Below, piece after piece: positions 1 through 8,743 of a stretch of DNA of 64,000 bases (its first letter is position 1; every line of letters begins with the position of its first letter). The DNA is from Pullilachnospira sp963929535. Its GTDB lineage: Bacteria; Bacillota; Clostridia; Lachnospirales; Lachnospiraceae. The notes under the pieces were generated by a model. The model was not told where the DNA came from and searched no databases. It was given only the letters and a program-made list of their open reading frames with translations. Both the position numbers and the translations under genes were made by a program. The stretch is taken from assembly GCA_963929535.1 (NCBI GenBank), contig CAWVIZ010000014.1, positions 434,001-498,000 on the forward strand, given 5' to 3'.

Positions 1-1
1 T

Positions 2-475
2 ACAGAGGGACGGCCGCTGTTTGTCAGAACTCCGGAGAGCCGTTTTACCCTGGCCAACTTTATGCGTTCCCATCTGTTTACCTCCCTGGGAGCGCTGAAG
101 ATCGGTCTGGATATCCTGATGAAGGGGGAGCAGGTAAAGGTGGACAGGATCCTGGGACACGGCGGCCTGTTCAAGACCAAGGGAGTCGGGCAGAGGATCC
201 TGGCAGCGGCGGTGAACGCCCCCGTATCCGTAATGGAAACGGCGGGAGAGGGAGGCGCCTGGGGCATTGCCATCCTGGCTTCCTATATGATGCGGAAGGA
301 GGAGGGCGAGACGCTGGAGGCCTACCTGGAGAAAAAGGTCTTCGGTGAAAACGCGGGAACCGAGATGCAGCCGGATCCTGAGGATGTGAAGGGATTTGAG
401 AAATTCATCGAGAGATATAAGGCCGGACTGGCCATCGAGCGGGCGGCTGTAGAGTGCCTGCGGCAGGAACGATGA
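2..475 (+). CDS. FGGY-family sugar kinase, C-terminal part (probable ribulokinase/xylulokinase)
   Basis: The reading frame is open from base 2, so the gene starts before the window; 157 C-terminal residues are visible. They carry the FGGY C-terminal signature: a glycine-rich GHGGLFKTKG segment followed by ETAGEGGAWGIAILASYM, which forms part of the ATP-binding half of these kinases. The family phosphorylates pentuloses and related sugars in the cytoplasm. L-arabinose isomerase (araA) lies 1.6 kb downstream on the same strand, so L-ribulose is the likeliest substrate (inference); xylulose cannot be excluded from the C-terminus alone. A strong terminator follows within 10 bases of the stop, so it is not co-transcribed with the azl genes. 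Confidence 0.85.
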   Translation, partial: TEGRPLFVRTPESRFTLANFMRSHLFTSLGALKIGLDILMKGEQVKVDRILGHGGLFKTKGVGQRILAAAVNAPVSVMETAGEGGAWGIAILASYMMRKEEGETLEAYLEKKVFGENAGTEMQPDPEDVKGFEKFIERYKAGLAIERAAVECLRQER

Positions 476-484
476 GAACATGAG

Positions 485-536
485 AAAGGCGCGCTGTGCG
501 GATGTGGAGAACCATCCGTGGGCAGCGCGCCTTTTT
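485..536 (+). terminator. Rho-independent terminator after the FGGY kinase
   Basis: A long hairpin pairs AAGGCGCGCTG with CAGCGCGCCTT, has an inner GCGGATG/CATCCGT stem, and runs into a T tract. Confidence 0.85.
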
Positions 537-704
537 CTGCGCAGAGCGCTTAAAGGATCTTTTACCCCGCCGTATTTGCGGCGGGATGGCTGTGAATAAT
601 AACGAACCGTTACAAAAAATAACCGGTTCCTGGCGTACACGGTTGCCAGTAAGCTGATTCAATGGTAAAGTAATAAAGTGAATTTTATGAGGGAGGATCT
701 GATT

Positions 705-1523
705 ATGGAAGAGACAGTGAAAGAAAAATCATCAAAGCATCCGTCAGACCACACAGCCAGAAAAGCGTTCGCTGCCGCATTTCCCTACACGATTCCTATT
801 TTTGCCGGCTTCTGGTTTTTGGGAATGACCTACGGGATCTATATGAATGTATCCGGGTTCAGCTTCTGGTATCCCATGGTAATGAGCCTTACCATCTTTG
901 CCGGCTCTGTGGAGTTTGTGGCGGTGAATCTGCTTCTGGGAGCCTTCAATCCCCTGCAGGCGCTGGCTATGACCCTGATGATCAATGCCAGACATCTGTT
1001 TTATGGGATTTCCATGCTGGACCGGTTCCGGGGAACGGGATGGAAAAAGTTTTACCTGATCTTCGGCATGTGTGACGAGAGCTTTTCCATCAACTATACG
1101 GCCAGGATCTCGGAGGATGTGGACCGGGGATGGTTTATGTTTTTTGTAACGCTGCTGAATCATTTTTACTGGTTTTTCGGCGCTACACTGGGCGGGATTT
1201 TTGGCTCCCTGATACGATTTAATACGGAAGGGCTGGATTTTGTCATGACAGCCATGTTTGTGGTGATCTTTATGGAGCAGTGGCTGAAGGAGAAAGACCA
1301 TGTCAGCTCACTGCTGGGACTCCTGATCTCTCTGATCTGTCTGATCGCCTTTGGCGCCGACAATTTCATTATTCCGGCGATGATCGCCATGCTGGGGGTT
1401 CTGACGCTGATGAGGAAGGCCGGGAAATTTTCGGAGGTTCCTTCCGGCGGGCCGGAAGAAGCGGCAGGGGAGTGTCCGGAAGTCTCTGGCCTGGAAACCG
1501 GGAAAGGAGATGAGGCGCAGTGA
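705..1523 (+). CDS. azlC: AzlC family branched-chain amino acid exporter, large subunit
   Basis: 272 residues, with several hydrophobic helices starting near residue 20 and the family pattern FAGSVEFVAVNLL / MINARHLFYGISML / DESFSINY. AzlC with AzlD exports branched-chain amino acids and analogues across the membrane. The ATG at 705 is chosen because GGGAGG at 691-696 sits 8 bases upstream; a GTG at 678 and an ATG at 687 are in frame but lie ahead of this site. The last residues are hydrophilic and Gly/Glu-rich. The stop overlaps the azlD start by four bases (GTGA), so the two are translationally coupled. Confidence 0.88.
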   Translation: MEETVKEKSSKHPSDHTARKAFAAAFPYTIPIFAGFWFLGMTYGIYMNVSGFSFWYPMVMSLTIFAGSVEFVAVNLLLGAFNPLQALAMTLMINARHLFYGISMLDRFRGTGWKKFYLIFGMCDESFSINYTARISEDVDRGWFMFFVTLLNHFYWFFGATLGGIFGSLIRFNTEGLDFVMTAMFVVIFMEQWLKEKDHVSSLLGLLISLICLIAFGADNFIIPAMIAMLGVLTLMRKAGKFSEVPSGGPEEAAGECPEVSGLETGKGDEAQ

Positions 1524-1846
1524 CTCTGACACAGCAGATGATTACGATTGCCATGGTGGTCCTGGGGACTGCGATCACCAGATTTCTGCCGTTTCTGGTA
1601 TTTCCCGCAGGAAAGCCCACACCGAAATATATCCGGTATCTGGGAAAAGTCCTGCCGCCGGCCATTTTCGGACTGCTGGTGGTGTATTCCCTGAGAAATG
1701 TGGATATCCTTTCCGGAAACCATGGGATTCCGGAATTGCTGGCAGTGCTGCTGGTGATGGGACTTCATGTGTGGAAGCGCCAGATGCTGCTGTCCATTGC
1801 GGGAGGGACTGTATTTTACATGGTGCTGGTGCAGATGGTATTTTAA
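1520..1846 (+). CDS. azlD: AzlD domain protein, small subunit of the amino acid exporter
   Basis: 108 residues with about four hydrophobic helices, the usual size for AzlD, and the characteristic N-terminal TRFLPFLVFPAGKP-type segment. It partners AzlC in branched-chain amino acid export. The GTG start at 1520 overlaps the azlC stop by four bases and has AAAGGAG at 1504-1510. The pair sits between a sugar kinase and araA with no evident metabolic link to either. Confidence 0.85.
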   Translation: MTLTQQMITIAMVVLGTAITRFLPFLVFPAGKPTPKYIRYLGKVLPPAIFGLLVVYSLRNVDILSGNHGIPELLAVLLVMGLHVWKRQMLLSIAGGTVFYMVLVQMVF

Positions 1847-1854
1847 AGAAAAAC

Positions 1855-1887
1855 AACTTGTATTTACGTTTGGACAAGTTTTATGAT
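1855..1887 (+). promoter_or_regulatory. Candidate araA promoter with inverted repeat (possible operator)
   Basis: TTGTAT (1858-1863), an 18-base spacer and TATGAT (1882-1887) resemble a sigma-A promoter. AACTTGT at 1855-1861 and ACAAGTT at 1874-1880 form an inverted repeat around and inside it. Half-sites of this kind would suit an AraR-like repressor, but that is inference. The first in-frame gene downstream is araA at 2090. Confidence 0.45.
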
Positions 1888-2089
1888 AGGAGCAGAAAAT
1901 CTGAAACGGCAGAAGCCGGGAAGGAATTCTGCTCTTTTTTACTGTAGGCAGACCATGCGGACGGCAGCTGGAGAGATCCGGGACAGGGCAGCAGGCCGGT
2001 TTTGCAGGTGGGGATATTGGGATGAGGGCGGGAGGATCTTCCCGGTGCGGATTGCGGTTCAGAAATGGGAAAATCAAGGAGGAACAGAT

Positions 2090-3586
2090 ATGGTATTACA
2101 GAAGGATTACAAATTCTGGTTCTGCACAGGTTCCCAGGACCTGTACGGGGAGGAGTGTCTGCAGCATGTTGCGGAACACTCTGCTATTATTGTGGACAAG
2201 CTGAATCAGTCGGGAATTTTGCCTTTTGAGGTGGTATTAAAGCCCACGATGATCACCAATGAAGTGATCCGGAGAACCTTTAACGAAGCCAATACGGAGG
2301 AAAGCTGTGCCGGTGTGATCGTATGGTGTCATACTTTCTCCCCGGCCAAGTCCTGGATCCTGGGACTGCAGGAGTACCGGAAGCCTCTGCTGCATCTGCA
2401 TACCCAGTTTAACCAGGAGATCCCCTACGATACCATCGACATGGACTTTATGAACGAGAACCAGGCGGCTCACGGCGACAGAGAGTGGGGTCATATGGTG
2501 ACCCGGATGGGAATCGAGCGGAAGGTGATCGTGGGGCACTGGAGCGAAGAACGGGTGCAGAGGAAGATCGCTTCCTGGATGCGGACAGCCGTCGGCATCA
2601 TAGAGAGCAGCCATGTGCGGGTGATGCGCGTAGCGGACAATATGCGGAACGTGGCTGTTACCGAGGGTGACAAGGTGGAGGCCCAGTTAAAATTCGGCTG
2701 GGAGGTCGACGCATACCCGGTCAATGAGATCGCGGAATGTGTGGATTCTGTGCCGCTTTCCGATGTCAATGCTCTGGTGGATGAGTATTATGAAAAATAC
2801 AATATCCTTCTGGAAGGCAGGGATCCGGCGGAATTCCGCCGTCATGTGGCGGTGCAGGCCCAGATCGAGCTGGGGTTTGAGCGATTTCTGGAGGAAAAGA
2901 ATTATCAGGCGATTGTCACTCATTTTGGCGATCTGGGTTCCCTGAAGCAGCTTCCCGGTCTGGCCATCCAGCGTCTGGAAGAAAAGGGCTACGGTTTCGG
3001 CGCTGAAGGTGACTGGAAGGTGGCGGCCATGGTGCGGATCATGAAACTGATGACCGCGGGAATGAAGGACGCCAAAGGAACTTCCATGCTGGAGGATTAC
3101 ACGTATAATCTGGTACCGGGGAAGGAGGGAATTCTTCAGGCCCATATGCTGGAGATCTGTCCTTCCATAGCGGACGGTCCCATCAGCATCAAATGCCAGC
3201 CTCTGACTATGGGGGACCGGGAGGATCCGGCCCGGCTGGTATTCACCGCCAAAGAGGGAAGGGGGATTGCGGTTTCTCTGGTGGATCTGGGAAATCGTTT
3301 CCGGCTGATCATCAATGATGTGGACTGCAAAAAGACGGAAAAGCCTATGCCCAGACTTCCGGTGGCAACGAATTTCTGGACGCCCCAGCCCAGTCTGGAG
3401 GTGGGCGCGGAAGCGTGGATCTATGCGGGCGGCGCGCACCATACGGCGTTTACTTATGATCTTACTGCGGAGCAGATGGGAGACTGGGCCGCGGCCATGG
3501 GAATTGAGGCCGTATTTATCGATAAGGACACTACGATCCGTCAGTTCCGGAATGAACTGCGGTGGAATTCCGTTTATTTCAGATAG
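2090..3586 (+). CDS. araA: L-arabinose isomerase
   Basis: Converts L-arabinose to L-ribulose in the cytoplasm, the first step of arabinose use. The protein has 498 residues, matching the E. coli enzyme (500) and aligning at the N-terminus (WFCTGSQDLYGEE). The metal/catalytic residues are all present: E306 in GAEGDWK, E335 in MLEDYTY, H352 in QAHMLE and H450 in GGAHH (E. coli E306, E333, H350, H450). The start is the ATG at 2090 with AAGGAGG at 2076-2082. The frame is open upstream to 1883, but nothing there resembles the family. Regulation is probably from the promoter near 1858-1887. Confidence 0.97.
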   Translation: MVLQKDYKFWFCTGSQDLYGEECLQHVAEHSAIIVDKLNQSGILPFEVVLKPTMITNEVIRRTFNEANTEESCAGVIVWCHTFSPAKSWILGLQEYRKPLLHLHTQFNQEIPYDTIDMDFMNENQAAHGDREWGHMVTRMGIERKVIVGHWSEERVQRKIASWMRTAVGIIESSHVRVMRVADNMRNVAVTEGDKVEAQLKFGWEVDAYPVNEIAECVDSVPLSDVNALVDEYYEKYNILLEGRDPAEFRRHVAVQAQIELGFERFLEEKNYQAIVTHFGDLGSLKQLPGLAIQRLEEKGYGFGAEGDWKVAAMVRIMKLMTAGMKDAKGTSMLEDYTYNLVPGKEGILQAHMLEICPSIADGPISIKCQPLTMGDREDPARLVFTAKEGRGIAVSLVDLGNRFRLIINDVDCKKTEKPMPRLPVATNFWTPQPSLEVGAEAWIYAGGAHHTAFTYDLTAEQMGDWAAAMGIEAVFIDKDTTIRQFRNELRWNSVYFR

Positions 3587-3611
3587 ATAAAGAACAGAAA
3601 TTTCCTGTTCT

Positions 3612-3660
3612 CTGATCCCTGCGGACAAGAGGCCAGGCGGACGTGCCTGCATGAGCATCC
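3612..3660 (-). repeat. Family-3 intergenic repeat, copy 1
   Basis: On the minus strand this reads CATGCAGGCACGTCCGCCTG followed by a TTGTCCGCAGGGAT-like tail. It matches the plus-strand copy at 7718-7768 and, more loosely, the one at 38355-38405. It fills the middle of the 242-base gap between araA and the DUF362 gene; the small hairpin GAACAG/CTGTTC just before it (3592-3610) may end araA. Confidence 0.55.
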
Positions 3661-3828
3661 CGGAGAGGGATCTATGGCGCGCAGTATCCCGGAGGGACAG
3701 CCGCCCGGGAACAGCAGCGCAGGATGGCTGATTTCAAAGGCATTGTTAATGCAGCGTTGAAATCCTCCGGATTTCCATGTAAACTAAGGAAAACCGATGT
3801 TACAGAAAGAACCGCAGGAGGATGATTT

Positions 3829-4938
3829 ATGGAACAGAATGAAATTCTGATGATATACGGAACGGATTATAAGAATATGACGAAGCGGCTGCTGGAGGCA
3901 GCCGGACTTCAGGAGAGAATTCCGGGGAGAGAAGCCAGGATCGGGATCAAGCCCAATCTGGTATCTCCCTCTCCGGCGTCCTGGGGAGCCACCACTCATC
4001 CGGAGGTGGCGGCGGGGATCATCGAATATCTCCAGGAGCGAGGATATGAAAACCTTGTGATGCTGGAGGGCTCCTGGGTGGGAGACCGGACGGCTGAGGC
4101 GGTGGAGGTCTGCGGTTATAACCGGCTGACAGATCAGTACGGAGTCCCTTTCTGGGATATGCAGAAAGATTCCTGGTCTTTATGCCGCTGCGCAGGAATG
4201 GAGCTGGCTGTCTGTGACCGGGTGAAGACGCTGGACTTTCTCATTAATGTGCCGGTGATGAAGGGGCACTGTCAGACGAAGATTACCTGTGCCATGAAAA
4301 ACATGAAGGGGCTGATCCCCAATAAGGAAAAACGTCGTTTTCACTCGCTGGGACTTCACAGCCCTATTGCGCATCTGGCGGCGGGGATCCGTCAGGATTT
4401 TATCGTGGTGGACAATATCTGCGGGGACTGGGACTTTGAGGACGGAGGAAATCCGGTGCAAATGGACCGGCTGATGGCAGCAGCCGACCCGGTGCTCTGC
4501 GATGCTTATGTATGCCATCTGATGGGGTATCGTGCAGAAGAGGTGCCCTACATAGGAATGGCAGAACAGCTGGGAGCGGGTATCGGAGACTGGAAGCAGG
4601 CCCGGGTGAAAGAGCTTAACCGGTCAGAACGGGAGGCGGTTATTCCCAGAGAGCGGAAGATCGTGGAGCTGCAGGATATGGTGGAGGAGGTGGAATCCTG
4701 CAGTGCCTGCTACGGATACCTGATCCCTGCCCTGGAACGGCTGAAGCAGGAGGGACTTCTGGACAGGCTGGATACCAGGATCTGCATTGGCCAGGGGTTC
4801 CGGGGGAAAAGCGGGAACCTGGGGATCGGGCAGTGTACAGGGAATTTTCGCCATTATCTGAAAGGATGTCCTCCTACAGATGATCAGATCTATGAATTCC
4901 TGAAGGAGTATCTCACACGGCAGACAACCGGCAGATAA
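3829..4938 (+). CDS. DUF362 domain protein
   Basis: 369 residues. The DUF362 core is recognisable from IGIKPNLV near residue 42, through NVPVMKGHCQTKITCAMKNMKG near 140-160, to HLAAGIRQDFIVVDNI near 180. These proteins have no settled biochemical role; related domains occur with ferredoxin modules. The C-terminal third has a Cys pair (SCSACYG) and a Gly-rich IGQGFRGKSG stretch, with no classical 4Fe-4S ferredoxin motif. The ATG at 3829 has GGAGG about 8 bases upstream. The gene stands alone. Confidence 0.85.
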   Translation: MEQNEILMIYGTDYKNMTKRLLEAAGLQERIPGREARIGIKPNLVSPSPASWGATTHPEVAAGIIEYLQERGYENLVMLEGSWVGDRTAEAVEVCGYNRLTDQYGVPFWDMQKDSWSLCRCAGMELAVCDRVKTLDFLINVPVMKGHCQTKITCAMKNMKGLIPNKEKRRFHSLGLHSPIAHLAAGIRQDFIVVDNICGDWDFEDGGNPVQMDRLMAAADPVLCDAYVCHLMGYRAEEVPYIGMAEQLGAGIGDWKQARVKELNRSEREAVIPRERKIVELQDMVEEVESCSACYGYLIPALERLKQEGLLDRLDTRICIGQGFRGKSGNLGIGQCTGNFRHYLKGCPPTDDQIYEFLKEYLTRQTTGR

Positions 4939-5039
4939 AGGATGGCGCCGGACATTTCCCGGGAAAAACGCAATGATACCGGAATCCCCGGCAGTTTTGC
5001 CTTCAGGCCCCGGATATGCCGGAACAGATGATCAGAGCG

Positions 5040-5987
5040 TCAGGAGGATTGCGGAGCATTCTGACGCCGGTATTCCTCCGGCGTACAGCCGCAGATGCTG
5101 CGGAACGTCCGGCAGAAGCTGGAGTTGTCATACATTCCTATGGCATCCGCGATCTGGCTGCCGGTCATGGAGGTGGTGGTAAGCAGAAGCCGAGCATACT
5201 CCATCCGTTTCATATGCAGGTATTTGAGGGGTGTCATTCCCACCTGCTGCCGGAACAGACGGGTGAGGTGGGCGGGACTGATGTGGCACCTTTCTGCCAA
5301 AGCCTCGATCTTTAAAGGCCTGGTAAAGTTCTGATGGATATCATCTAGCGCTTCCTGGATATAGGGGACCGGATGAGGGGATGGAGCAGTGTGGGACAGC
5401 CGCAGAAGCTCCATCAGGATCTGATAAGCCAGACCGGAGATCCGGTAAGGATCCGGCGATGGCTGTATACCGGAAGCGGAGACTTTGCGATCATCCCCGG
5501 ACTCCCGGGTGGACGGACCGGGAATCCGCCCGGAAGAATCCGGCGGTAAGGTTTCCAGCGCACGCAGAAGCCGTACCATGGCTTCTGCCAGAGGCTCTCC
5601 GTCCAGCCCGGTAAGCACGTACTGCCTGTTTAAGATCAGAGGAGAAAAAATCTCGCGGCAGACACTTCCGGAAAGCTCTGTCCACAGAAGCCCCAGAGGC
5701 TCGCTGGAAGAGTTCCGGTAGGTGTGGGCCTGGTTGGGGGGGATCAGAAAGAGATCTCCTTTTTTCAGCAGGTAATCTTTTCCCTGGATATGGAAAAATC
5801 CGCAGCCGTCAAAAAGATAATGGATGGTATAGTAGGGGTATTCCTGCTGCCGGGTGATAAAAAACTGATTGCCGCAATAGCTGCATCCGGCCCGGCTGAC
5901 CCAGAGCTGGGAGGTACCGCCCGTAAAATCCTCCGGGCGTTTCCAGGTATGATAAAGCAGATCAGAAATCTGTGCGGAAGAAAACAT
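5040..5987 (-). CDS. AraC family transcriptional regulator with N-terminal cupin
   Basis: 315 residues. The first ~150 form an AraC-binding/cupin sensor (FHIQGKDYLLKKGDLFLIPP, QAHTYRNSS). The last ~100 contain two helix-turn-helix units (IEALAERCHISPAHLTRLFR and GSQIADAIGMYDNSSFCRTF, ending GCTPEEYRRQ). The start is the ATG at 5987 because GGAGG at 5993-5997 lies five bases ahead of it; a GTG at 5993 falls inside that site. The gene is divergent from the UroD-family gene at 6223, across an AT-rich gap of 235 bases, so it may control that gene (inference). Confidence 0.92.
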   Translation of the reverse strand: MFSSAQISDLLYHTWKRPEDFTGGTSQLWVSRAGCSYCGNQFFITRQQEYPYYTIHYLFDGCGFFHIQGKDYLLKKGDLFLIPPNQAHTYRNSSSEPLGLLWTELSGSVCREIFSPLILNRQYVLTGLDGEPLAEAMVRLLRALETLPPDSSGRIPGPSTRESGDDRKVSASGIQPSPDPYRISGLAYQILMELLRLSHTAPSPHPVPYIQEALDDIHQNFTRPLKIEALAERCHISPAHLTRLFRQQVGMTPLKYLHMKRMEYARLLLTTTSMTGSQIADAIGMYDNSSFCRTFRSICGCTPEEYRRQNAPQSS

Positions 5988-6222
5988 AGACACCTCCGGA
6001 ATCGATACGAAATATCTTTTGCTGCCTTCATCATAGTATAAAATAAAGGTAAAATCAAGAAAATAAAATCAAAAATATACAATCCAAAGTCCGGTTCTGC
6101 CAATGACTGAGCCGGAAAAAGGTGGTAAGCTGATCCTATACAAGAACGGATGCCGGGGTGAGCCGCGGGGATGCCTCATTCCGGCAGTACAGCCGTGAAG
6201 ATCAGATTGCGGAGGGATGATT

Positions 6223-7269
6223 ATGAATTCTAAAGAACGGGTGAGATTGGTGATGGAGCACAAAAAGGCAGACCGTACCCCGGCGGCCTTTGAGGCGGTG
6301 GGAAGTGTGGTGCGCAAGCTGATGAAGCACTACGGATTTGACAGCTACGACCAGCTTCTGGAGAAGTTTGCCATTGATATCGTGCCGGCAGAACCCAGAT
6401 ATATCGGGCCGCCGCTGAAGCGGTATACCAACCAGGCGGGAGAGCAGATCATCCAGTCTTACTGGGGATATGAAAGCAAGATCCATAAGACAGATGTGGA
6501 CGAGTACGCTGTCACTACGTATTTTCCCCTGAACGATGTGGAAACCGTGGAGGACGTGGAGAAAGCCCAGTTTCCGGATCCGGACTGGTTTGATTACAGT
6601 GCCATAACGGAGGCATGCGAGAAGTATCCGGATAAAGCCATTATCGTGGGGCACGAAGGCCCCTTCCAGATGGTGACATTTCTGATAGAAATGGACAAAT
6701 TCTTCATGCTGATGGTGGATGAGCCGGAGGCGGCGCAGCGGATCCTGGATCGGATGGTGGAATTTGAACTGGAGTATTATAAGAGGATCTTTGAAGCCGG
6801 AAAGGGAAAGGTGGATATTCTTCGGGTGCATGACGATTACGGTACCCAGATATCCATGCTGTTCAGTCTGGACATGTGGAGGGAATTTTTCAAAGAAAAT
6901 ACCAAAAAGCTGGTCCAGCTGGCCCACAGCTATGGAGCGTATTACCAGCAGCATTCCTGCGGAGCAGTGGGACCCATCATCCCTGAGCTGATCGAATGCG
7001 GAGTGGATGCCCTGGAGCCGCTGCAGAAGGTGACTTCCCTGGAACCGGAGATCCTGGCGGAAAAATATGGGGGCAAGATCACCTTCCATGGCGGTATCGA
7101 TACCCAGGGAATCCTGCCCAATGGGACTCCGGAAGAGGTTCGGGAGGAGACAGAAAAATATATCCGGATCCTGGGGAAAGACGGCGGCTATATCCTGATG
7201 GCCAGCCAGGCATTTGAAGGAGATGTTCCCATTGAGAATATCGAGGCAGTCTACAGTGTGAAACGATAA
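6223..7269 (+). CDS. Uroporphyrinogen decarboxylase (URO-D) family protein, probable corrinoid/C1-type
   Basis: 348 residues with the URO-D barrel pattern: ERVRLVMEHKKADRTP at the start, VGHEGPFQM near 145, HSCGAVGPIIPELIECGVD near 245 and FHGGIDTQGILP near 285. True HemE starts differently. This branch includes cobamide-dependent methyltransferases such as MtaA/CmuA and many uncharacterised gut-anaerobe proteins. The HSCG motif is of the type that can place a metal ligand (family knowledge). Start: ATG 6223 with GGAGG at 6211-6215; the ATG at 6217 is too close. The divergent AraC regulator and the downstream CooC-like ATPase suggest C1/corrinoid metabolism (inference). Confidence 0.85.
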   Translation: MNSKERVRLVMEHKKADRTPAAFEAVGSVVRKLMKHYGFDSYDQLLEKFAIDIVPAEPRYIGPPLKRYTNQAGEQIIQSYWGYESKIHKTDVDEYAVTTYFPLNDVETVEDVEKAQFPDPDWFDYSAITEACEKYPDKAIIVGHEGPFQMVTFLIEMDKFFMLMVDEPEAAQRILDRMVEFELEYYKRIFEAGKGKVDILRVHDDYGTQISMLFSLDMWREFFKENTKKLVQLAHSYGAYYQQHSCGAVGPIIPELIECGVDALEPLQKVTSLEPEILAEKYGGKITFHGGIDTQGILPNGTPEEVREETEKYIRILGKDGGYILMASQAFEGDVPIENIEAVYSVKR

Positions 7270-7275
7270 AAAGCC

Positions 7276-7307
7276 GTAACGGTTCAGCCTTCCGGCTTCA
7301 CTGTCAC
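7276..7307 (+). repeat. Family-1 terminal palindrome, solo copy
   Basis: A 32-base imperfect palindrome starting GTAACGGTTCAGCC and ending CTTCACTGTCAC. It matches the left end of the 143-bp elements at 29106 and 50941 and lies directly after the UroD-family stop. Confidence 0.6.
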
Positions 7308-7311
7308 AAAA

Positions 7312-7365
7312 AAATCCCTGCGCAAGCCGCGGCCTGAAAAAGGCGGGTTTCGCGCAGGGATTTTC
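7312..7365 (+). terminator. Rho-independent terminator, possibly bidirectional
   Basis: AAATCCCTGCGC (7312-7323) pairs with GCGCAGGGATTTT (7352-7364). T/A tracts flank both sides, so it can stop transcription from either direction. Confidence 0.8.
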
Positions 7366-7366
7366 T

Positions 7367-7470
7367 GCGCGATACGCCCGGCAGGCAGCCGCCATACCTG
7401 CATGAGCGGATAATTGCCGGGTAACGGACAGCCAGCAGCTTTGCCGTGAGCTGCCCCCAGTATCGTGGGG
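7367..7470 (+). repeat. Family-2 intergenic repeat, copy 1
   Basis: Starts GCGCGATACGCCCGG and ends near CAGTATCGTGGG, so its ends are inverted. The body GCATGAGCGG...TTGCCGGGTAACGGACAGC matches copies at 17087, 17225, 45251 (reverse) and, degenerate, 57183. Confidence 0.65.
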
Positions 7471-7541
7471 ACCGGATAGGGGAAATAATCAACAAAATTT
7501 TAAAAATGTCGATAAAATATACAAATATAGCAAATTGCCGA

Positions 7542-7571
7542 TTGTAATTCCGTCCATATTGATTATATAAT
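7542..7571 (+). promoter_or_regulatory. Candidate promoter of the CooC-like gene
   Basis: TTGTAA, an 18-base spacer and TATAAT, within an AT-rich tract (7490-7570) that contrasts with the surrounding GC-rich DNA. The following ~225 bases before the start codon are an untranslated leader made of GC-rich hairpin-forming DNA, including a repeat at 7718-7768. Confidence 0.5.
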
Positions 7572-7717
7572 AGGCAGGAGAAATGTCACGTGCCTATCGG
7601 GTGAGAATATGGGCCGTGTTTTCCGGGCAGATGCCTGCGGGAGCCAATGGGCCCGCCGGGCTCGCTGCCCGCGGGAGTCAAAACCCCGCAGAAAAGCTAT
7701 TTGACCCTCGCGGCAGC

Positions 7718-7768
7718 CGCCAAATGGACATGCAGACACGTCCGCCTGGCTGGTTGCCCGCGGGAATA
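7718..7768 (+). repeat. Family-3 intergenic repeat, copy 2
   Basis: Contains CATGCAGACACGTCCGCCTG followed by GCTGGTTGCCCGCGGGAAT, matching the reverse copy at 3612-3660. A further CTGCCCGCGGGAGTC motif occurs just upstream (about 7663-7680). Confidence 0.55.
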
Positions 7769-7798
7769 AAAATGATCATAGATCAGGAGGAATGAATC

Positions 7799-8569
7799 AT
7801 GGGACATGTAATTGCTGTTGCAGGTAAGGGCGGAGTTGGTAAGACAACCTTGTGCGGACTGCTGATCCAGTATCTGTGCAAAACCGGAAGAGGCCCCGTA
7901 CTGGCTGTGGACGCAGATGCGAACTCCAATCTCAACGAGGTTCTGGGAGTGGAGACTGGCCCCACGCTGGGAGAACTTCGGGAGGAGATCGAGCGGGCAG
8001 GAATGGACAGCCGCTATAAGATCCCTGCAGGGATGACAAAGGCGGATTATCTGGAGATGCGGATGGCGGATGCCGTTACCGAGGAGGACGATTTTGATCT
8101 GATGGTGATGGGGCGTACCCAGGGACAGGGCTGTTACTGCTTTGTGAACGGACTGGTGCAGACGCAGGTACAGAAGCTGCAGAGCCATTATCCGTATGTG
8201 GTGGTGGATAATGAAGCCGGTATGGAGCATGTGAGCCGTGGGATCCTTCCTTCTATGGAGGTGGCGATCCTGGTCAGCGACTGCTCCAGAAGAGGTGTGC
8301 AGGCAGCAGGGCGGATCGCAAAGCTGATGCAGGAGATCAATCTGAAGCCCCGGAAGGTGGGGCTGATCGTAAACCGGGCTCCCCAGGGCAAGCTGGATCA
8401 GGGAACCCTGGAAGAGGTGAAGAATCAGGGCCTGGAGCTTCTGGGCGTGGTGCCTCACGATGATACGATCTACCAGTATGACTGTGACGGAAAGCCGATC
8501 ATCCACATTCCGGAGGATTCACCGGTGCGCGCGGCCCTGAAAGAGGTCCTGGAGAAACTGGGAATCTGA
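7799..8569 (+). CDS. CooC-like nickel-binding maturation ATPase
   Basis: 256 residues of the SIMIBI/MinD class. The deviant Walker A motif GKGGVGKTT is at residues 9-17 and VDADANSNL follows near 38. A Cys-x-Cys pair falls at residues 112 and 114 (GCYCF), the same positions as the Ni/Zn-binding cysteines of CooC1 from Carboxydothermus. CooC family ATPases load nickel into carbon monoxide dehydrogenase; relatives activate other enzymes. No CODH/ACS gene is in the window, so the client is unknown. The ATG at 7799 has an upstream AGGAGG. The gene has its own candidate promoter. Its position after a URO-D family protein suggests one-carbon metabolism (inference). Confidence 0.88.
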   Translation: MGHVIAVAGKGGVGKTTLCGLLIQYLCKTGRGPVLAVDADANSNLNEVLGVETGPTLGELREEIERAGMDSRYKIPAGMTKADYLEMRMADAVTEEDDFDLMVMGRTQGQGCYCFVNGLVQTQVQKLQSHYPYVVVDNEAGMEHVSRGILPSMEVAILVSDCSRRGVQAAGRIAKLMQEINLKPRKVGLIVNRAPQGKLDQGTLEEVKNQGLELLGVVPHDDTIYQYDCDGKPIIHIPEDSPVRAALKEVLEKLGI

Positions 8570-8629
8570 TCAGTACAGACCGATATACAGCAGCAGAGAA
8601 GCCGGAAGGCTGAGCTGCCACCATAGACC

Positions 8630-8654
8630 AACCCCGCAGCCCGGCTGCGGGGTT
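8630..8654 (+). terminator. Hairpin terminator after the CooC-like gene
   Basis: AACCCCGCAGC pairs perfectly with GCTGCGGGGTT across a three-base loop. The T tract after it is poor. Confidence 0.55.
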
Positions 8655-8743
8655 GCTGATTTCTCCGGAATGGGGTATACTGACAGCAGAGGGCCGCAGA
8701 CTCTGCTGGGAGAATAGGAGCGGCCGAAAGAGGAGAGAGTGCC

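Noticed and set aside
1166..2077. 303-codon frame on the minus strand
   Set aside because: It runs antisense to azlC and azlD, has no ribosome site and its sequence is low-quality Pro/Ser/His-rich, typical of shadow frames in GC-rich DNA.
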